From Paracoccus shanxieyensis (lineage in GTDB: Bacteria > Pseudomonadota > Alphaproteobacteria > Rhodobacterales > Rhodobacteraceae), in NCBI RefSeq assembly GCF_009711265.1, contig NZ_WMII01000016.1, forward strand, positions 38,672-102,671: a stretch of DNA of 64,000 bases. The letters are read 5' to 3'. The translations under genes and the position numbers were made by a program. Position 1 is the first letter of the stretch, and each line of letters starts with the position of its first letter. This document shows positions 9,838 to 19,410 of the stretch, piece after piece. The notes under the pieces were generated by a model. That model saw only the letters and a program-made list of their open reading frames with translations. It made no database searches and was not told where the DNA came from.

Positions 9838-11481
9838 ATGGAACGGCAGATCCACCTGATGCTGAACGACGAACAAGAACTGAAGCCGCGCATCACCGTC
9901 TTCGGCGTCGGAGGCGCAGGCGGCAATGCGGTCAACAACATGATCGACAAGCAGCTTGAGGGCGTCGAATTCGTCGTGGCGAATACCGATGCGCAGGCGC
10001 TGCAATCCTCGAAAGCGGAGGCCCGCATCCAGATCGGCCCGAAAGTGACCGAAGGTCTGGGCGCTGGTGCCAAGCCCTCGATCGGCGCGAAAGCCGCCGA
10101 GGAAACCATCGAGGATATCGTCGATCACCTGATGGGCGCGCATATGTGCTTCATCACCGCCGGCATGGGCGGCGGCACCGGCACGGGCGCGGCCCCGATC
10201 ATCGCGCAGGCCGCCCGCGAGATGGGCATCCTGACCGTCGGCGTCGTCACGAAGCCCTTCCAGTTCGAAGGCACCAAGCGGATGCGTCAGGCCGCCGAGG
10301 GCGTCGAGGCGCTGCAGAAGGTCGTCGACACGCTGATCATCATTCCCAACCAGAACCTGTTCCGGCTGGCCAACGAAAAGACCACCTTCACCGAAGCCTT
10401 CGCCATGGCCGATGACGTGCTGTATCAGGGCGTCAAGGGCGTGACCGACCTGATGGTGCGTCCGGGCCTGATCAACCTCGACTTCGCCGACGTGCGCGCG
10501 GTGATGGATGAGATGGGCAAGGCGATGATGGGCACGGGCGAAGCCTCGGGCGAGAACCGCGCCGTGCAGGCCGCCGAAAAGGCCATTGCCAACCCGCTTC
10601 TGGACGAAATCAGCCTGAACGGCGCGCGTGGCGTGCTGATCAACATCACCGGCGGTTACGACCTGACCCTGTTCGAAATGGACGAGGCGGCCGAGAAGAT
10701 CCGCGAGAAGGTCGATCCCGAGGCGAATATCATCGTCGGCTCGACGCTGGATCCGTCGATGGAAGGCTCGATCCGCGTGTCGGTCGTCGCGACCGGCATC
10801 GACGCTTCGGCGGCCGAACTGCCCGCACCGCGCCGTGGCATGAAGGATCCGCTGACCCAGACGCCGTCCATCGCGCAAAAGGACGACGAGCCGCAGATCC
10901 CGCCGCGCCGCGTGGTGACCGCAGCCGATCAGGCCGAAGCGCCCACCGCCCGGATGCAGCCCGCGCGCAATGACGACGAAGACATGCCGCGCCCGGCCTA
11001 TCAGCCCGCCGAGGCCCGCCCGGCGGCCCCCTCGCAGGCGGACGCGCTGCAAGGCGACAGCGCCGGTTTCATGGCGCCGCGACGTGCCGCCGCCCCCGGT
11101 CAGCCGACCGATGCAGTGATGCAGCGTCTGGCGCAAGCCGTGCAGCGCGCGCCCGGTCAGCAGGCCGCACCCGCCACGCCGCCGCGTCAGCAGGCTCCGG
11201 CCGCGCAAGCGCCCGAGCAGCAGCCCGCCTCGGATGTGGCCAGCCGCGTGCAAAGCCGCATGGGTGGCCTCAGCCGGATGCTGGAGCGGATCTCGGGCCA
11301 TGGCGAACAGGCGCAACCGGCGCAAAAGCCCGCCGCCTCAACCCTCGCCGAACGCGTGAATGAGCGGGTGGCCGCGCGCAAGAATACCGGCTTCGACGCG
11401 GGTTTCGACGATCTGGCCAGCCCGGACCGCACCGATGAGAATGTCGAAATCCCGGCCTTCCTGCGCCGTCAGGCCAACTGA
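9838..11481 (+). CDS. ftsZ: FtsZ, tubulin-like division GTPase
   Basis: Forms the cytokinetic ring. 547 residues: GTPase core 1-330 with VGGAGGNAV (24-32) and the tubulin signature [10 protein letters not shown] (111-120), then a long proline/alanine/glutamine-rich disordered linker (about 345-530) and the conserved C-terminal peptide EIPAFLRRQ that binds FtsA. The start chosen is ATG 9838 (AGGCG upstream); an in-frame TTG at 9775 would add 21 residues unlike FtsZ N-termini. The linker is long, as usual for alphaproteobacteria. A strong terminator follows. Confidence 0.97.
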   Translation: MERQIHLMLNDEQELKPRITVFGVGGAGGNAVNNMIDKQLEGVEFVVANTDAQALQSSKAEARIQIGPKVTEGLGAGAKPSIGAKAAEETIEDIVDHLMGAHMCFITAGMGGGTGTGAAPIIAQAAREMGILTVGVVTKPFQFEGTKRMRQAAEGVEALQKVVDTLIIIPNQNLFRLANEKTTFTEAFAMADDVLYQGVKGVTDLMVRPGLINLDFADVRAVMDEMGKAMMGTGEASGENRAVQAAEKAIANPLLDEISLNGARGVLINITGGYDLTLFEMDEAAEKIREKVDPEANIIVGSTLDPSMEGSIRVSVVATGIDASAAELPAPRRGMKDPLTQTPSIAQKDDEPQIPPRRVVTAADQAEAPTARMQPARNDDEDMPRPAYQPAEARPAAPSQADALQGDSAGFMAPRRAAAPGQPTDAVMQRLAQAVQRAPGQQAAPATPPRQQAPAAQAPEQQPASDVASRVQSRMGGLSRMLERISGHGEQAQPAQKPAASTLAERVNERVAARKNTGFDAGFDDLASPDRTDENVEIPAFLRRQAN

Positions 11482-11512
11482 TCCGATCACAAGTTTTGCA
11501 CGATGTTTCAGG

Positions 11513-11539
11513 AAAGGACCGCTTCGGCGGTCCTTTTTT
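11513..11539 (+). terminator. intrinsic terminator after ftsZ
   Basis: Perfect 10-bp stem AAAGGACCGC / GCGGTCCTTT closing a TTCG tetraloop, followed by an unbroken T run (11531-11539 includes the TTTTTT). It separates the dcw operon proper from lpxC. Confidence 0.9.
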
Positions 11540-11717
11540 ACTGGCGATTTCAGGGGTTTGCTGCGGTGCGGCGGATCTGCGCCTGTTGGCGGGCGGCATT
11601 GTTTCATGCGGTTACAATTCGTTAATTGAGTGAAGGCCGCCCTGCACCTACCTCATGACCATAGCGCAAAAGGGTTGTTCCCACGCGCATGACGATTCGA
11701 TGAAGGCAGGCAAGACG

Positions 11718-12647
11718 ATGCAGACCACCATTGCTACGAAAGCTCAGTTCCGCGGTGTCGGGCTGCACTCGGGTGCAGCGGTTCGGCTTGCGATCCTGCC
11801 TGCGCCGGTCGATCATGGCATCGTGTTCAGCCGCAGCGACCTTGGCGGCGTCCGCATCCCGGCGCGCTGGGATCAGGTGACGCCCTCGCAGCTGTGCACG
11901 CTGATGGACAATGGCGACGGTGTGACGTTGTCGACCGTCGAACATGTCATGGCGGCGCTGGCCGGGACCGGCATCAACAATGCGCTGGTCGAGGTGAACG
12001 GACCGGAAGTGCCGATCCTTGACGGCTCGTCCGCGCCCTTCGTGCTGGGCATCATGGAGGCGGGGATCCGCCATCAGGACGCGCCGCTGCGCGCCATCCG
12101 CGTGCTGCGCCCGGTCGAGGTCCAGCAGGGCGAGGCCTTCGCCCGCCTGTCGCCCGCCGATCATCTGCAGATCCATTTCGACATCGACTTTACCGATGCC
12201 GCGATCGGTCATCAGGAAAAGCGGCTGGATATGGCCAATGGCAGCTTCGTGCACGAGCTGATGGACAGCCGCACATTCTGCCGTCAGGCCGATGTCGTGC
12301 AGATGCAGAAAAACGGTCTGGCGCTTGGCGGCACCTATCTGAACGCCGTCGTGGTCGATGGCGACAAGGTTCTGTCGCCCGGCGGCCTGCGCCACAAGGA
12401 TGAGGCCGTGCGCCACAAGATGCTGGACGCCATGGGCGATCTGGCGCTGGCCGGTGCGCCGCTGCTGGCGCGCTATACCGGCCACCGTGCGGGCCACGCG
12501 ATGACCAACAAGCTGCTGCGGGCGCTTTTCGCCGCCCCGGACGCTTGGGAATGGGTCACCGTGACGCCGGAAATGCAGCAGCATCTGCCGGGTGCTGGCG
12601 TGGTGCCTGCCGACATGCGGGCCATGCATCAGCTTGCCGTCGCCTGA
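11718..12647 (+). CDS. lpxC: LpxC, UDP-3-O-acyl-GlcNAc deacetylase
   Basis: Zinc amidase for the committed step of lipid A synthesis, which shows the organism makes LPS. 309 residues. The zinc motif STVEHVMAAL, the LDGSSAPF substrate loop, TFCRQADVV and the second motif RHKMLDAMGDL with HxxxD zinc ligands are all present. Family members start with MQTT-like sequences, so ATG 11718 (AAGGCAGG upstream) is chosen over the in-frame ATG at 11700. Usual neighbour of ftsZ. Confidence 0.95.
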   Translation: MQTTIATKAQFRGVGLHSGAAVRLAILPAPVDHGIVFSRSDLGGVRIPARWDQVTPSQLCTLMDNGDGVTLSTVEHVMAALAGTGINNALVEVNGPEVPILDGSSAPFVLGIMEAGIRHQDAPLRAIRVLRPVEVQQGEAFARLSPADHLQIHFDIDFTDAAIGHQEKRLDMANGSFVHELMDSRTFCRQADVVQMQKNGLALGGTYLNAVVVDGDKVLSPGGLRHKDEAVRHKMLDAMGDLALAGAPLLARYTGHRAGHAMTNKLLRALFAAPDAWEWVTVTPEMQQHLPGAGVVPADMRAMHQLAVA

Positions 12648-12799
12648 ACCGGGCGGCGGTCCTTCGGCTTCGTGACCATTCCCCTCGAAAATTCCGCGTT
12701 TTGGCATTTTGCGCCGCCAGAATTTCTGTGCTAGGACGTGCGGGCTGCGCGGAAAATCAGCCGCGGGGCGGAAAAAATATTTCGGACGGGCAGGTAGAT

Positions 12800-13642
12800 A
12801 TGGCGGGCATCAGATCGGGTTCCTTGGTCGCGGCGGTGCTGTCCATTGGTCTGCTGGCCGGCTGCGGCGGGGCGGGCAGCCGGGCCCCCGAATCGCTGGA
12901 GAGCTTCACCGCCGAAGAAATCTACAAGCGCGGCGAATATGAGCTGGAAAACAGCCGCAAGCCCGCCGATGCCGTCCGCTATTTCTCCGAGGTCGAGCGG
13001 CTTTACCCCTATTCGGAATGGGCCAAGCGCGCGCTGATCATGCAGGCCTATTCCTATCACCGTGCCAAGGATTACGAAGAGGCCCGTAGCGCGGCGCAGC
13101 GCTTCATCGACACCTATCCGGGCGATGAGGACGCGGCCTATGCCAAATATCTGCTGGCGCTCAGCTATTACGATCAGATCGACGATGTGGGCCGCGATCA
13201 GGGGCTGACCTTCCAGGCGCTGCAATCGCTGCGCGAGGTGATCGAAGAATATCCCGACACCGAATATGCCCGCAGCTCGATCCTGAAATTCGATCTGGCC
13301 TTCGACCATCTGGCCGCGAAGGAAATGGAGATCGGGCGCTATTACCTCAAGCGCGGGCATTACACCGCAGCCATCAACCGCTTCCGCGTCGTGGTCGAGG
13401 ATTACCAGACCACCACCCACACGCCCGAGGCGCTGATGCGACTGGTCGAGGCTTATCTGGCGCTGGGGCTGAACGATCAGGCCCAGACGGCGGGCGCAAT
13501 CCTTGGCCATAACTTCCAGTCCTCGCCCTTCTATCAGGATGCCTTCCGGCAGCTTCGCGGTCGCGGTCTGGAACCCGAGGCGCGGGGCGACAGCTGGCTG
13601 ACGAATGTCTATCGTCAGGTCATTCAGGGCAAGTGGCTGTAA
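12800..13642 (+). CDS. bamD: BamD (ComL), outer-membrane assembly lipoprotein
   Basis: Essential lipoprotein of the BAM complex that inserts beta-barrel proteins. 280 residues. Residues 1-21 are a lipoprotein signal (LLAGC lipobox, Cys22 acylated) and the remainder is TPR-like: EEIYKRGEYELE, AKRALIMQAYSYH, AAYAKYLLALSYYDQ and later repeats. Start ATG 12800 is chosen because it gives a complete lipoprotein signal; upstream in-frame sequence does not. Ends six bases before recN. Confidence 0.95.
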   Translation: MAGIRSGSLVAAVLSIGLLAGCGGAGSRAPESLESFTAEEIYKRGEYELENSRKPADAVRYFSEVERLYPYSEWAKRALIMQAYSYHRAKDYEEARSAAQRFIDTYPGDEDAAYAKYLLALSYYDQIDDVGRDQGLTFQALQSLREVIEEYPDTEYARSSILKFDLAFDHLAAKEMEIGRYYLKRGHYTAAINRFRVVVEDYQTTTHTPEALMRLVEAYLALGLNDQAQTAGAILGHNFQSSPFYQDAFRQLRGRGLEPEARGDSWLTNVYRQVIQGKWL

Positions 13643-13648
13643 CGGCCG

Positions 13649-15292
13649 ATGCTGCGGCATCTGGACATCCGCGACATGCTGCTGATCGACCGGCTGGAGC
13701 TTGAGTTCCAGCCGGGCCTGAACGTCCTGACCGGCGAAACCGGGGCGGGCAAGTCCATCCTGCTGGATTGTCTGGGTTTCGTGCTGGGCTGGCGCGGGCG
13801 CGCAGATCTGGTGCGTCAGGGTGCCACGCAGGGCGAAGTCACCGCCGTTTTCGATCTGCCCGCCGCTCATCCGGCCCGCGCCTTGCTGGCCGATGCGGGC
13901 TTTCCGGTATCGAATGAATTGATCCTGCGCCGGGTGAATGCCGGGGACGGGCGCAAGACCGGCTGGATCAATGACCGCCGCGCCTCGGGCGAAGTGTTGC
14001 GGGCGCTGTCGGAAACGCTGGTGGAACTGCACGGCCAGCACGATGATCGCGGGCTGCTGAACCCGCGCGGCCATCGGTTGCTGCTGGATGCCTTTGCCGG
14101 CGTCGATCTGTCGGCGGTGCGCGGCGCATGGTCTGCCCGCCGCGAGGCGCGCGCCGCGCTGACCGCGGCCGAGACCGCGCTGGCCGCCGCACGCGGCGAA
14201 GAGGAATTCCTGCGCCACGCGGTTGCCGAACTGGACAAGCTGGACCCGCAACCCGGCGAGGAAGCCGCGCTGGATACCGCCCGCCGTGCCATGCAAGGTG
14301 CCGAACGCATCCGCGAGGATGTCGCCCGTGCCGCGCAGGCCTTGGGGCCGGACGGGGCCGAAGGCGCGATGCTGGACGCCGTGCGCTGGTTGGACAATGC
14401 CGCCGACCGCGCCGAGGGGCGGCTGGAAGCGCCAAGCGCCGCGCTGCAACGCGCGCTGATCGAGCTGGGCGATGCCGCAGCCGGTGTCGAGGCCGCGCTG
14501 GACGCCATGGAATTCGACCCCCGCGATCTGGAGACCACCGAAGAGCGGCTGTTTGCCCTGCGCGCGCTGGCCCGCAAGCATGACGTGCTGGCCGATGATC
14601 TGGCGGGGCTGGCCGATGATCTGCGCGGGCGTCTGGGGCGCCTTGATGCCGGTGCGGGTGATCTGGCGCGGCTGACCGACGCCGTTGCTGCGGCCGACGC
14701 GGCGTATGACAGGGACGCCGCCACCTTGACCGACCGGCGCGCCACGGCGGCCAAGCGGCTGGATGCCGCGATGGCCGCCGAGCTTGCGCCGCTGAAGATG
14801 GAGCGCGCGGTCTTTACCACCGAACTGACCGCCGCCGAGCCCGGCCCGGACGGGCGCGATGCCGTGGCCTTTACCGTCGCCACCAATCCGGGCGCGCCCG
14901 CCGGGGCGCTGGACCGCATCGCCTCGGGCGGGGAGCTCAGCCGGTTCCTGCTGGCGCTGAAGGTCTGTCTGGCGCAGGGCAATGACGCGCTGGTGATGAT
15001 CTTCGACGAAATCGACCGGGGCGTCGGCGGCGCGACCGCAGATGCCGTGGGCCGTCGTCTGGCGCGGCTGGCAGAAGGCGCGCAGGTGCTGGTCGTGACC
15101 CACAGCCCGCAGGTGGCGGCGCTGGGGGCCAATCATTTCCGCGTGGCGAAATCCGTGGCCAAGGGCATGACCACATCCAATGTGGCGGCGCTGGATGCCG
15201 GTCAGCGGGTAGATGAAATCGCCCGCATGATCTCGGGCGAGGCCATCACCCCGGCCGCGCGCGATGCCGCTCGTGCGCTGCTGGACGGTTAA
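13649..15292 (+). CDS. recN: RecN, SMC-like DNA repair ATPase
   Basis: Cohesin-like ATPase acting in double-strand break repair. 547 residues. Walker A GETGAGKS is at residues 29-36, the middle (about 150-390) is an Ala/Arg/Glu-rich coiled coil, and the C-terminal part has the ABC signature region SGGELSRFLLALK and Walker B VMIFDEIDRGVGG. The stop overlaps by two bases the stop of the broken gene on the other strand. Confidence 0.95.
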   Translation: MLRHLDIRDMLLIDRLELEFQPGLNVLTGETGAGKSILLDCLGFVLGWRGRADLVRQGATQGEVTAVFDLPAAHPARALLADAGFPVSNELILRRVNAGDGRKTGWINDRRASGEVLRALSETLVELHGQHDDRGLLNPRGHRLLLDAFAGVDLSAVRGAWSARREARAALTAAETALAAARGEEEFLRHAVAELDKLDPQPGEEAALDTARRAMQGAERIREDVARAAQALGPDGAEGAMLDAVRWLDNAADRAEGRLEAPSAALQRALIELGDAAAGVEAALDAMEFDPRDLETTEERLFALRALARKHDVLADDLAGLADDLRGRLGRLDAGAGDLARLTDAVAAADAAYDRDAATLTDRRATAAKRLDAAMAAELAPLKMERAVFTTELTAAEPGPDGRDAVAFTVATNPGAPAGALDRIASGGELSRFLLALKVCLAQGNDALVMIFDEIDRGVGGATADAVGRRLARLAEGAQVLVVTHSPQVAALGANHFRVAKSVAKGMTTSNVAALDAGQRVDEIARMISGEAITPAARDAARALLDG

Positions 15293-15663
15293 TCCAGGAT
15301 CTGGTCCACCTCGCGGATGACGGACTGCACCCGCAGCGTGTCGGGATCGTAACGGATCAGCCGCCCCTCAAGAATGCCGTAATTGCTGCTGCCGTCGACC
15401 GAGGTGCCCACGCCGTAAAGGCCGGGGCGCTTGATACGGTGCAGCGCGTCCGGGTCGATGCGCTGGCCGACCTGCGGCAGCCCGTCCAGCTTCGCGATGC
15501 CCAGCCGCTGATCGGGTGTGGGCGCCGCCAGCGGTTCCGGATCCATATTCGCCTGCCGGACGGGCGGCGCCTAGGCCTGAGGCAAAAGTGCCTGCTGGGC
15601 AATGGCCGCGGTGGCGGCGGCGATGGCGATTGTGGCGATGGTGATGCGAAGCTGCTGTGACAT
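15289..15663 (-). pseudogene. small exported protein gene split by an in-frame TAG
   Basis: Reading from the ATG at 15663, 30 codons encode a clean signal peptide (MSQQLRIT then Ile/Ala-rich, ending AIAQQ). Codon 31 (15573-15571) is TAG. The same frame then continues open for 93 codons to 15289, encoding a soluble domain with RIKRPGLYGVG, a YGILEGRLIRYDP strand and a VDQILD end. That tail looks like a family of short Rhodobacterales periplasmic proteins of unknown function (from memory). A fragment starting at ATG 15546 would lack the export signal. Either a recent nonsense mutation, a base error, or readthrough; as written it is broken. Confidence 0.7.
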
Positions 15664-15805
15664 GGCGGGGGCTGGGGCTGGTCTTGCGGGGCTGAAGGTT
15701 GTCTTGCGGTGAGGTTGGTTCGCAAAGATAACGATAAGCTCCAAGGCCGGGATCCCTCGTCACGGGCTTTTGTTCGCCGCCTGCGCGAAGCGTGACCTTC
15801 CGGCA

Positions 15806-16681
15806 TCATGTGATGGTGGGGTGCGACGCAAGCCAGGGCAGAACCGCCGAGAAATCGTGCCCGCTGCCGCCATCCTCTTCGACAAAGCGCGCGTAAAGCT
15901 CGGCCGCCTTGCGGCCCATCGGCGTCGTGGCGCCCACGGTCATGGCGGCCTGCTGGCTCAGCCGCAGATCCTTCAGCATCAGATCGGCGGCAAAGCCCGG
16001 TCGATAATCGTGATCCGCCGGCGATTGCGGCCCGACGCCCGGTGCGGGGCAATAGCTGTTCATCGACCAGCTTTGCCCGGATGAGGTCGACACCACATCG
16101 AACATCTTGCCCCGGTCCAGCCCCAGCGCATCGGCCAGCGCAAAGGCCTCGCAACTGGCCAGCATGGTGACGCCAAGGATCATGTTGTTGCAGATCTTCG
16201 CCGCCTGTCCGGCCCCTGCGGCCCCGCAATGCACCGCGCGCGACCCCATGATCTGAAACAGCGGCGCGACCGTGGCGAAATCGGCATCCGCGCCGCCCAC
16301 CATGAAGGTCAGCGTGCCCGCAGCCGCGCCGCCGATCCCGCCCGAGACCGGCGCATCCAGCGACCCCAGCCCGGCGGCCTGCGCCTGCCGGGCCACCGCG
16401 CGGGCGCTGTCGATATCGACGGTCGAACAGTCGCACAGCACCGCCCCCGCCGACATGGCGGGGATCACCTGCGCCGCGACCGCGCGCAGGATGTCGCCAT
16501 TCGGCAGCATGGTGATGACGATCTGCGCCCCCGCCACGGCGGCAGCGGCATCGGGGGCCGCGCGCACAGCGGCGGGCAGGGCCGCCGCCGGGTCGAACCC
16601 CGTCACCTCATGGCCCGCCTGCGCCAGATTTGCGGCCATCGGCCCGCCCATATTGCCCATTCCGATAAACGCGATCCTCAC
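15806..16681 (-). CDS. mmsB: MmsB, 3-hydroxyisobutyrate dehydrogenase
   Basis: NAD-dependent oxidation of 3-hydroxyisobutyrate to methylmalonate semialdehyde in valine degradation. 291 residues. Rossmann loop GMGNMGGPMA at 7-16, substrate motif DAPVSGGIGGA, and the catalytic lysine segment GAGQAAKICNNM. The GTG at 16681 is taken as start because it overlaps the upstream gene's stop (GTGA) and has GGAGGAG eight bases before it; the in-frame ATG at 16696 lies on that ribosome site. Co-transcribed with the hydrolase upstream. Confidence 0.92.
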   Translation of the reverse strand: MRIAFIGMGNMGGPMAANLAQAGHEVTGFDPAAALPAAVRAAPDAAAAVAGAQIVITMLPNGDILRAVAAQVIPAMSAGAVLCDCSTVDIDSARAVARQAQAAGLGSLDAPVSGGIGGAAAGTLTFMVGGADADFATVAPLFQIMGSRAVHCGAAGAGQAAKICNNMILGVTMLASCEAFALADALGLDRGKMFDVVSTSSGQSWSMNSYCPAPGVGPQSPADHDYRPGFAADLMLKDLRLSQQAAMTVGATTPMGRKAAELYARFVEEDGGSGHDFSAVLPWLASHPTIT

Positions 16682-17685
16682 CGGCTCTCCTCCCATTTCA
16701 GATCATCGTCGCCTAAAGGCGCCAGCATCGCCCGCACATGCGCGTCCGAGGCATCGGCCTGCCAATCCGGCTTGCGGTCCTTGTCGATCAGTTGCGCCCG
16801 CACGCCCTCCAGAAAATCGCTTTCCGCGGTGGCGCGATAGGTAAAGCGGTATTCCCGCGCCAGACTGTCACGCAGGCTTTGATCGCCGCGCGCCGCCCGC
16901 ACCAGCGCCAGCGTCGCGGCCATCGACAGGCCCGAGTTGCGCCGCAGCACCTTCAATGTGGCCTCATCGCCCGCAGCCTCCAGCGCCGCCATGATGTCGC
17001 CGACGGTGCGCCCGCCAAAGGCTTGCAGGTCTGCGCCCTCCAGCGGCGCATCGGGGCGCGGCTTGCCCTTGATTCGGCCCGGATCGCCGGTTTCGGCAAG
17101 CTGGTCGATCAGATCGGGCCATGCGGCTTCCGGCAGATAGGTATCGGCGAACCCGGCAAAGATCGCATCGCCCGGTCCCATTCGTCCGCCGGTCAGCCCC
17201 AGATATTCGCCCAACCGGCCCGGAGCATGGCCCAAGAGCCAGCTTCCGCCGACATCGGGGATCAGGCCGATGCCGGTTTCGGGCATGGCGACCTGCGTGC
17301 TGTCTCCGACGATCCGGTGGCTGGCATGGCCACCCACGCCGACGCCGCCCCCCATGACGAAACCCTGCATGAAGGCCACGACCGGCTTGGGGTAATCCGC
17401 GATGCGGGCATTCATCCGGTATTCGTCGCGGAAAAAATCGCGCCCGACCTGATGGTCCCCGGCCAGCCCGGCACGATAGACCGCCGCGATATCGCCTCCG
17501 GCGCAAAAGGCGCGATCGCCTTCCGCATCGATGATGACCAGCGCCACCGCATCGTCGTCGCGCCAGTCGGCCAAAGCGGCATGGATGGCCAGCGCCATGT
17601 CATGATCCAGCGCGTTCAGCGCCTGCGGGCGGGTGAAGGTGATGCGACCGGCCTTGCGGTCCCTGCGGGTCATCAGATCGGCCAT
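16678..17685 (-). CDS. 3-hydroxyisobutyryl-CoA hydrolase
   Basis: Crotonase-fold thioesterase that releases 3-hydroxyisobutyrate in the valine pathway, one step before MmsB. 335 residues. CAGGD (61-65), the oxyanion-hole glycines MGGGVGVG (111-118) and the PETGIGLIPDVGGS segment with catalytic Glu are diagnostic of this subgroup versus ordinary enoyl-CoA hydratases, as is the extended C-terminal half. ATG 17685 gives the standard N-terminus; the frame stays open upstream but encodes nothing crotonase-like. Confidence 0.9.
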   Translation of the reverse strand: MADLMTRRDRKAGRITFTRPQALNALDHDMALAIHAALADWRDDDAVALVIIDAEGDRAFCAGGDIAAVYRAGLAGDHQVGRDFFRDEYRMNARIADYPKPVVAFMQGFVMGGGVGVGGHASHRIVGDSTQVAMPETGIGLIPDVGGSWLLGHAPGRLGEYLGLTGGRMGPGDAIFAGFADTYLPEAAWPDLIDQLAETGDPGRIKGKPRPDAPLEGADLQAFGGRTVGDIMAALEAAGDEATLKVLRRNSGLSMAATLALVRAARGDQSLRDSLAREYRFTYRATAESDFLEGVRAQLIDKDRKPDWQADASDAHVRAMLAPLGDDDLKWEESR

Positions 17686-17908
17686 CGGGTCTTTTGTCCT
17701 TCCCTGTCGCTGCACGTCGGGATCAACCCGTTGCACGGCCTGCGGTTTCTTGCCGAATGGCACAGGCATCCTGCAAGTGTTGCGCGGAATTTGCATCACA
17801 TGCGACATCGCGATGACGATTTCGCGAATTTCCTTCGCCGGTTTCCGGGGCGGGCGTAGCATTTCCGCACCGCCAGCAAGCGCGGGGTGTCATGAACGCG
17901 GAGTCGTC

Positions 17909-19363
17909 ATGCAAGTCAACAATCCCTCTCCCAAGCTTTACAACGAAGATCTGGCCCCGGCTCAGGATCGCAAATGGGGTGCGTTTTCCATCTTCAACGT
18001 CTGGACCTCGGACGTGCACAGCCTCTGGGGCTATTATCTGGCCGCCAGCCTGTTCCTGCTCTGCGGCAGTCTGGTGAATTTCGTGCTGGCCATCGGGCTG
18101 GGCTCGCTGGTGATCTATGCGCTGATGCAGATGGTCGGGCTTGCGGGCGTGCGCACGGGCGTGCCGTTTCCGGTGCTGGCACGCGCCAGCTTCGGCACCT
18201 TCGGCGCCAATGTGCCGGCGTTGATCCGGGCCGTGGTGGCCTGCTTCTGGTATGGCGCGCAAAGCGCCGCCGCCTCGGGCGCGATCGTCGCCTTGCTCTT
18301 GCGCAACCCCGCCATGCTGGAATTTCACCAGACCAGCCAGATGCTGGGCCATTCCACGCTTGAGGTGATCTGCTATCTGGCGGTCTGGGTGGCGCAACTG
18401 CTGATCATCCAGAACGGCATGGAGACGGTGCGCAAGTTTCAGGACTGGGCCGGGCCTGCGGTCTGGATCATGATGCTGATCCTTGCCATCTATCTGGTCG
18501 TCAAATCCGGCACCTTCAGCTTTGGCGATGAAATCCCGCAAGAGGTGCTGCTGGAGGCCACGCGCGAAGCGGGCGTGCCGGGCCTGCCGGGCAGCTTCTG
18601 GACGCTGATGGCGGTGGCCGCGACCTGGATCACCTATTTCGCGGCGCTGTACCTGAACTTCTGCGACTTCTCGCGCTATTGCAAAAGCGAACGCGACCTG
18701 CGGATCGGCAACGCCTGGGGCCTGCCGGTGAACCTGCTGGCCTTCTGCCTTGTGGCGGGCGTCACCACCACCGCCGCCTTCCACGTCTATGGCGAGGTGC
18801 TGCTGCATCCCGACGCGATCAGCGCGAAATTCGATAGCTGGTTTTTGGCCCTGCTGGCGGCGGCGACATTCGCGGTGGCGACGCTGGGCATCAACGTGGT
18901 GGCGAATTTCGTCTCGGCCGCCTTCGACTTCTCGAATACCATGCCCAAACATATCAGCTTCAAACGCGGCGGCTTCATCGCGGCGATGATCGCGCTGATC
19001 CTGTATCCATGGGCGCCTTGGGAAACCAATGCCACGCATTTCGTGAACTTCATCGGCTCGACCATGGGACCGATCTTCGGCATCATCATGGTCGATTACT
19101 ACCTGATCCGCAAAGGCGTGGTGAACGTCGCCGCACTCTATGACGAACACGGAGAGTTCCGCTTCCAGAACGGCTGGCACAAGAAGGCCTTCGTCGCTCT
19201 GGTGATCGGCATGATCTTTTCGTCGATCCTGCCGACCTTCACCAGTATCCTGCCGTCGTGGTGGGGGATTTACGGCTGGTTCTTCGGTGTGCTGATCGGC
19301 GGCGGCTGCTATTATATCCTGCGCGCCGGAGACCGCCGGGCGGGCACGGCTTCTTCGTTCTGA
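17909..19363 (+). CDS. NCS1 family nucleobase/hydantoin/allantoin permease
   Basis: Inner-membrane proton- or sodium-coupled symporter, 484 residues, about 12 hydrophobic helices. The N-terminal NEDLAP..DRKWGAFSIFNVW motif, GVPFPVLARASFG and the FGIIMVDYYLIRK segment near the end are NCS1 hallmarks. Substrate not readable from sequence; uracil, thymine, allantoin or hydantoins are the usual ones. It sits inside a valine/thymine catabolic locus whose MmsA also handles semialdehydes from pyrimidine breakdown, so a pyrimidine substrate is a reasonable inference. ATG 17909 follows CGGAG at five bases. Confidence 0.88.
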   Translation: MQVNNPSPKLYNEDLAPAQDRKWGAFSIFNVWTSDVHSLWGYYLAASLFLLCGSLVNFVLAIGLGSLVIYALMQMVGLAGVRTGVPFPVLARASFGTFGANVPALIRAVVACFWYGAQSAAASGAIVALLLRNPAMLEFHQTSQMLGHSTLEVICYLAVWVAQLLIIQNGMETVRKFQDWAGPAVWIMMLILAIYLVVKSGTFSFGDEIPQEVLLEATREAGVPGLPGSFWTLMAVAATWITYFAALYLNFCDFSRYCKSERDLRIGNAWGLPVNLLAFCLVAGVTTTAAFHVYGEVLLHPDAISAKFDSWFLALLAAATFAVATLGINVVANFVSAAFDFSNTMPKHISFKRGGFIAAMIALILYPWAPWETNATHFVNFIGSTMGPIFGIIMVDYYLIRKGVVNVAALYDEHGEFRFQNGWHKKAFVALVIGMIFSSILPTFTSILPSWWGIYGWFFGVLIGGGCYYILRAGDRRAGTASSF

Positions 19364-19401
19364 AAATACTCCGGGGGGTCTTGGGGGGCAGCGCCCCCCA
19401 G
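19358..19401. repeat. palindromic intergenic element, copy 1
   Basis: TTCTGAAAATACTCC followed by G-runs and the hairpin TGGGGGGC-AGC-GCCCCCCA (19382-19400). The same leader and an equivalent hairpin recur at 45166-45205. It lies between the convergent permease and mmsA genes, where it could act as a two-way terminator. Confidence 0.75.
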
Positions 19402-19410
19402 CCTTTCGGG

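Noticed and set aside
12731..15136. 801-codon antisense frame over bamD-recN
   Set aside because: Codon shadow of recN/bamD; no domain pattern and no ribosome site.
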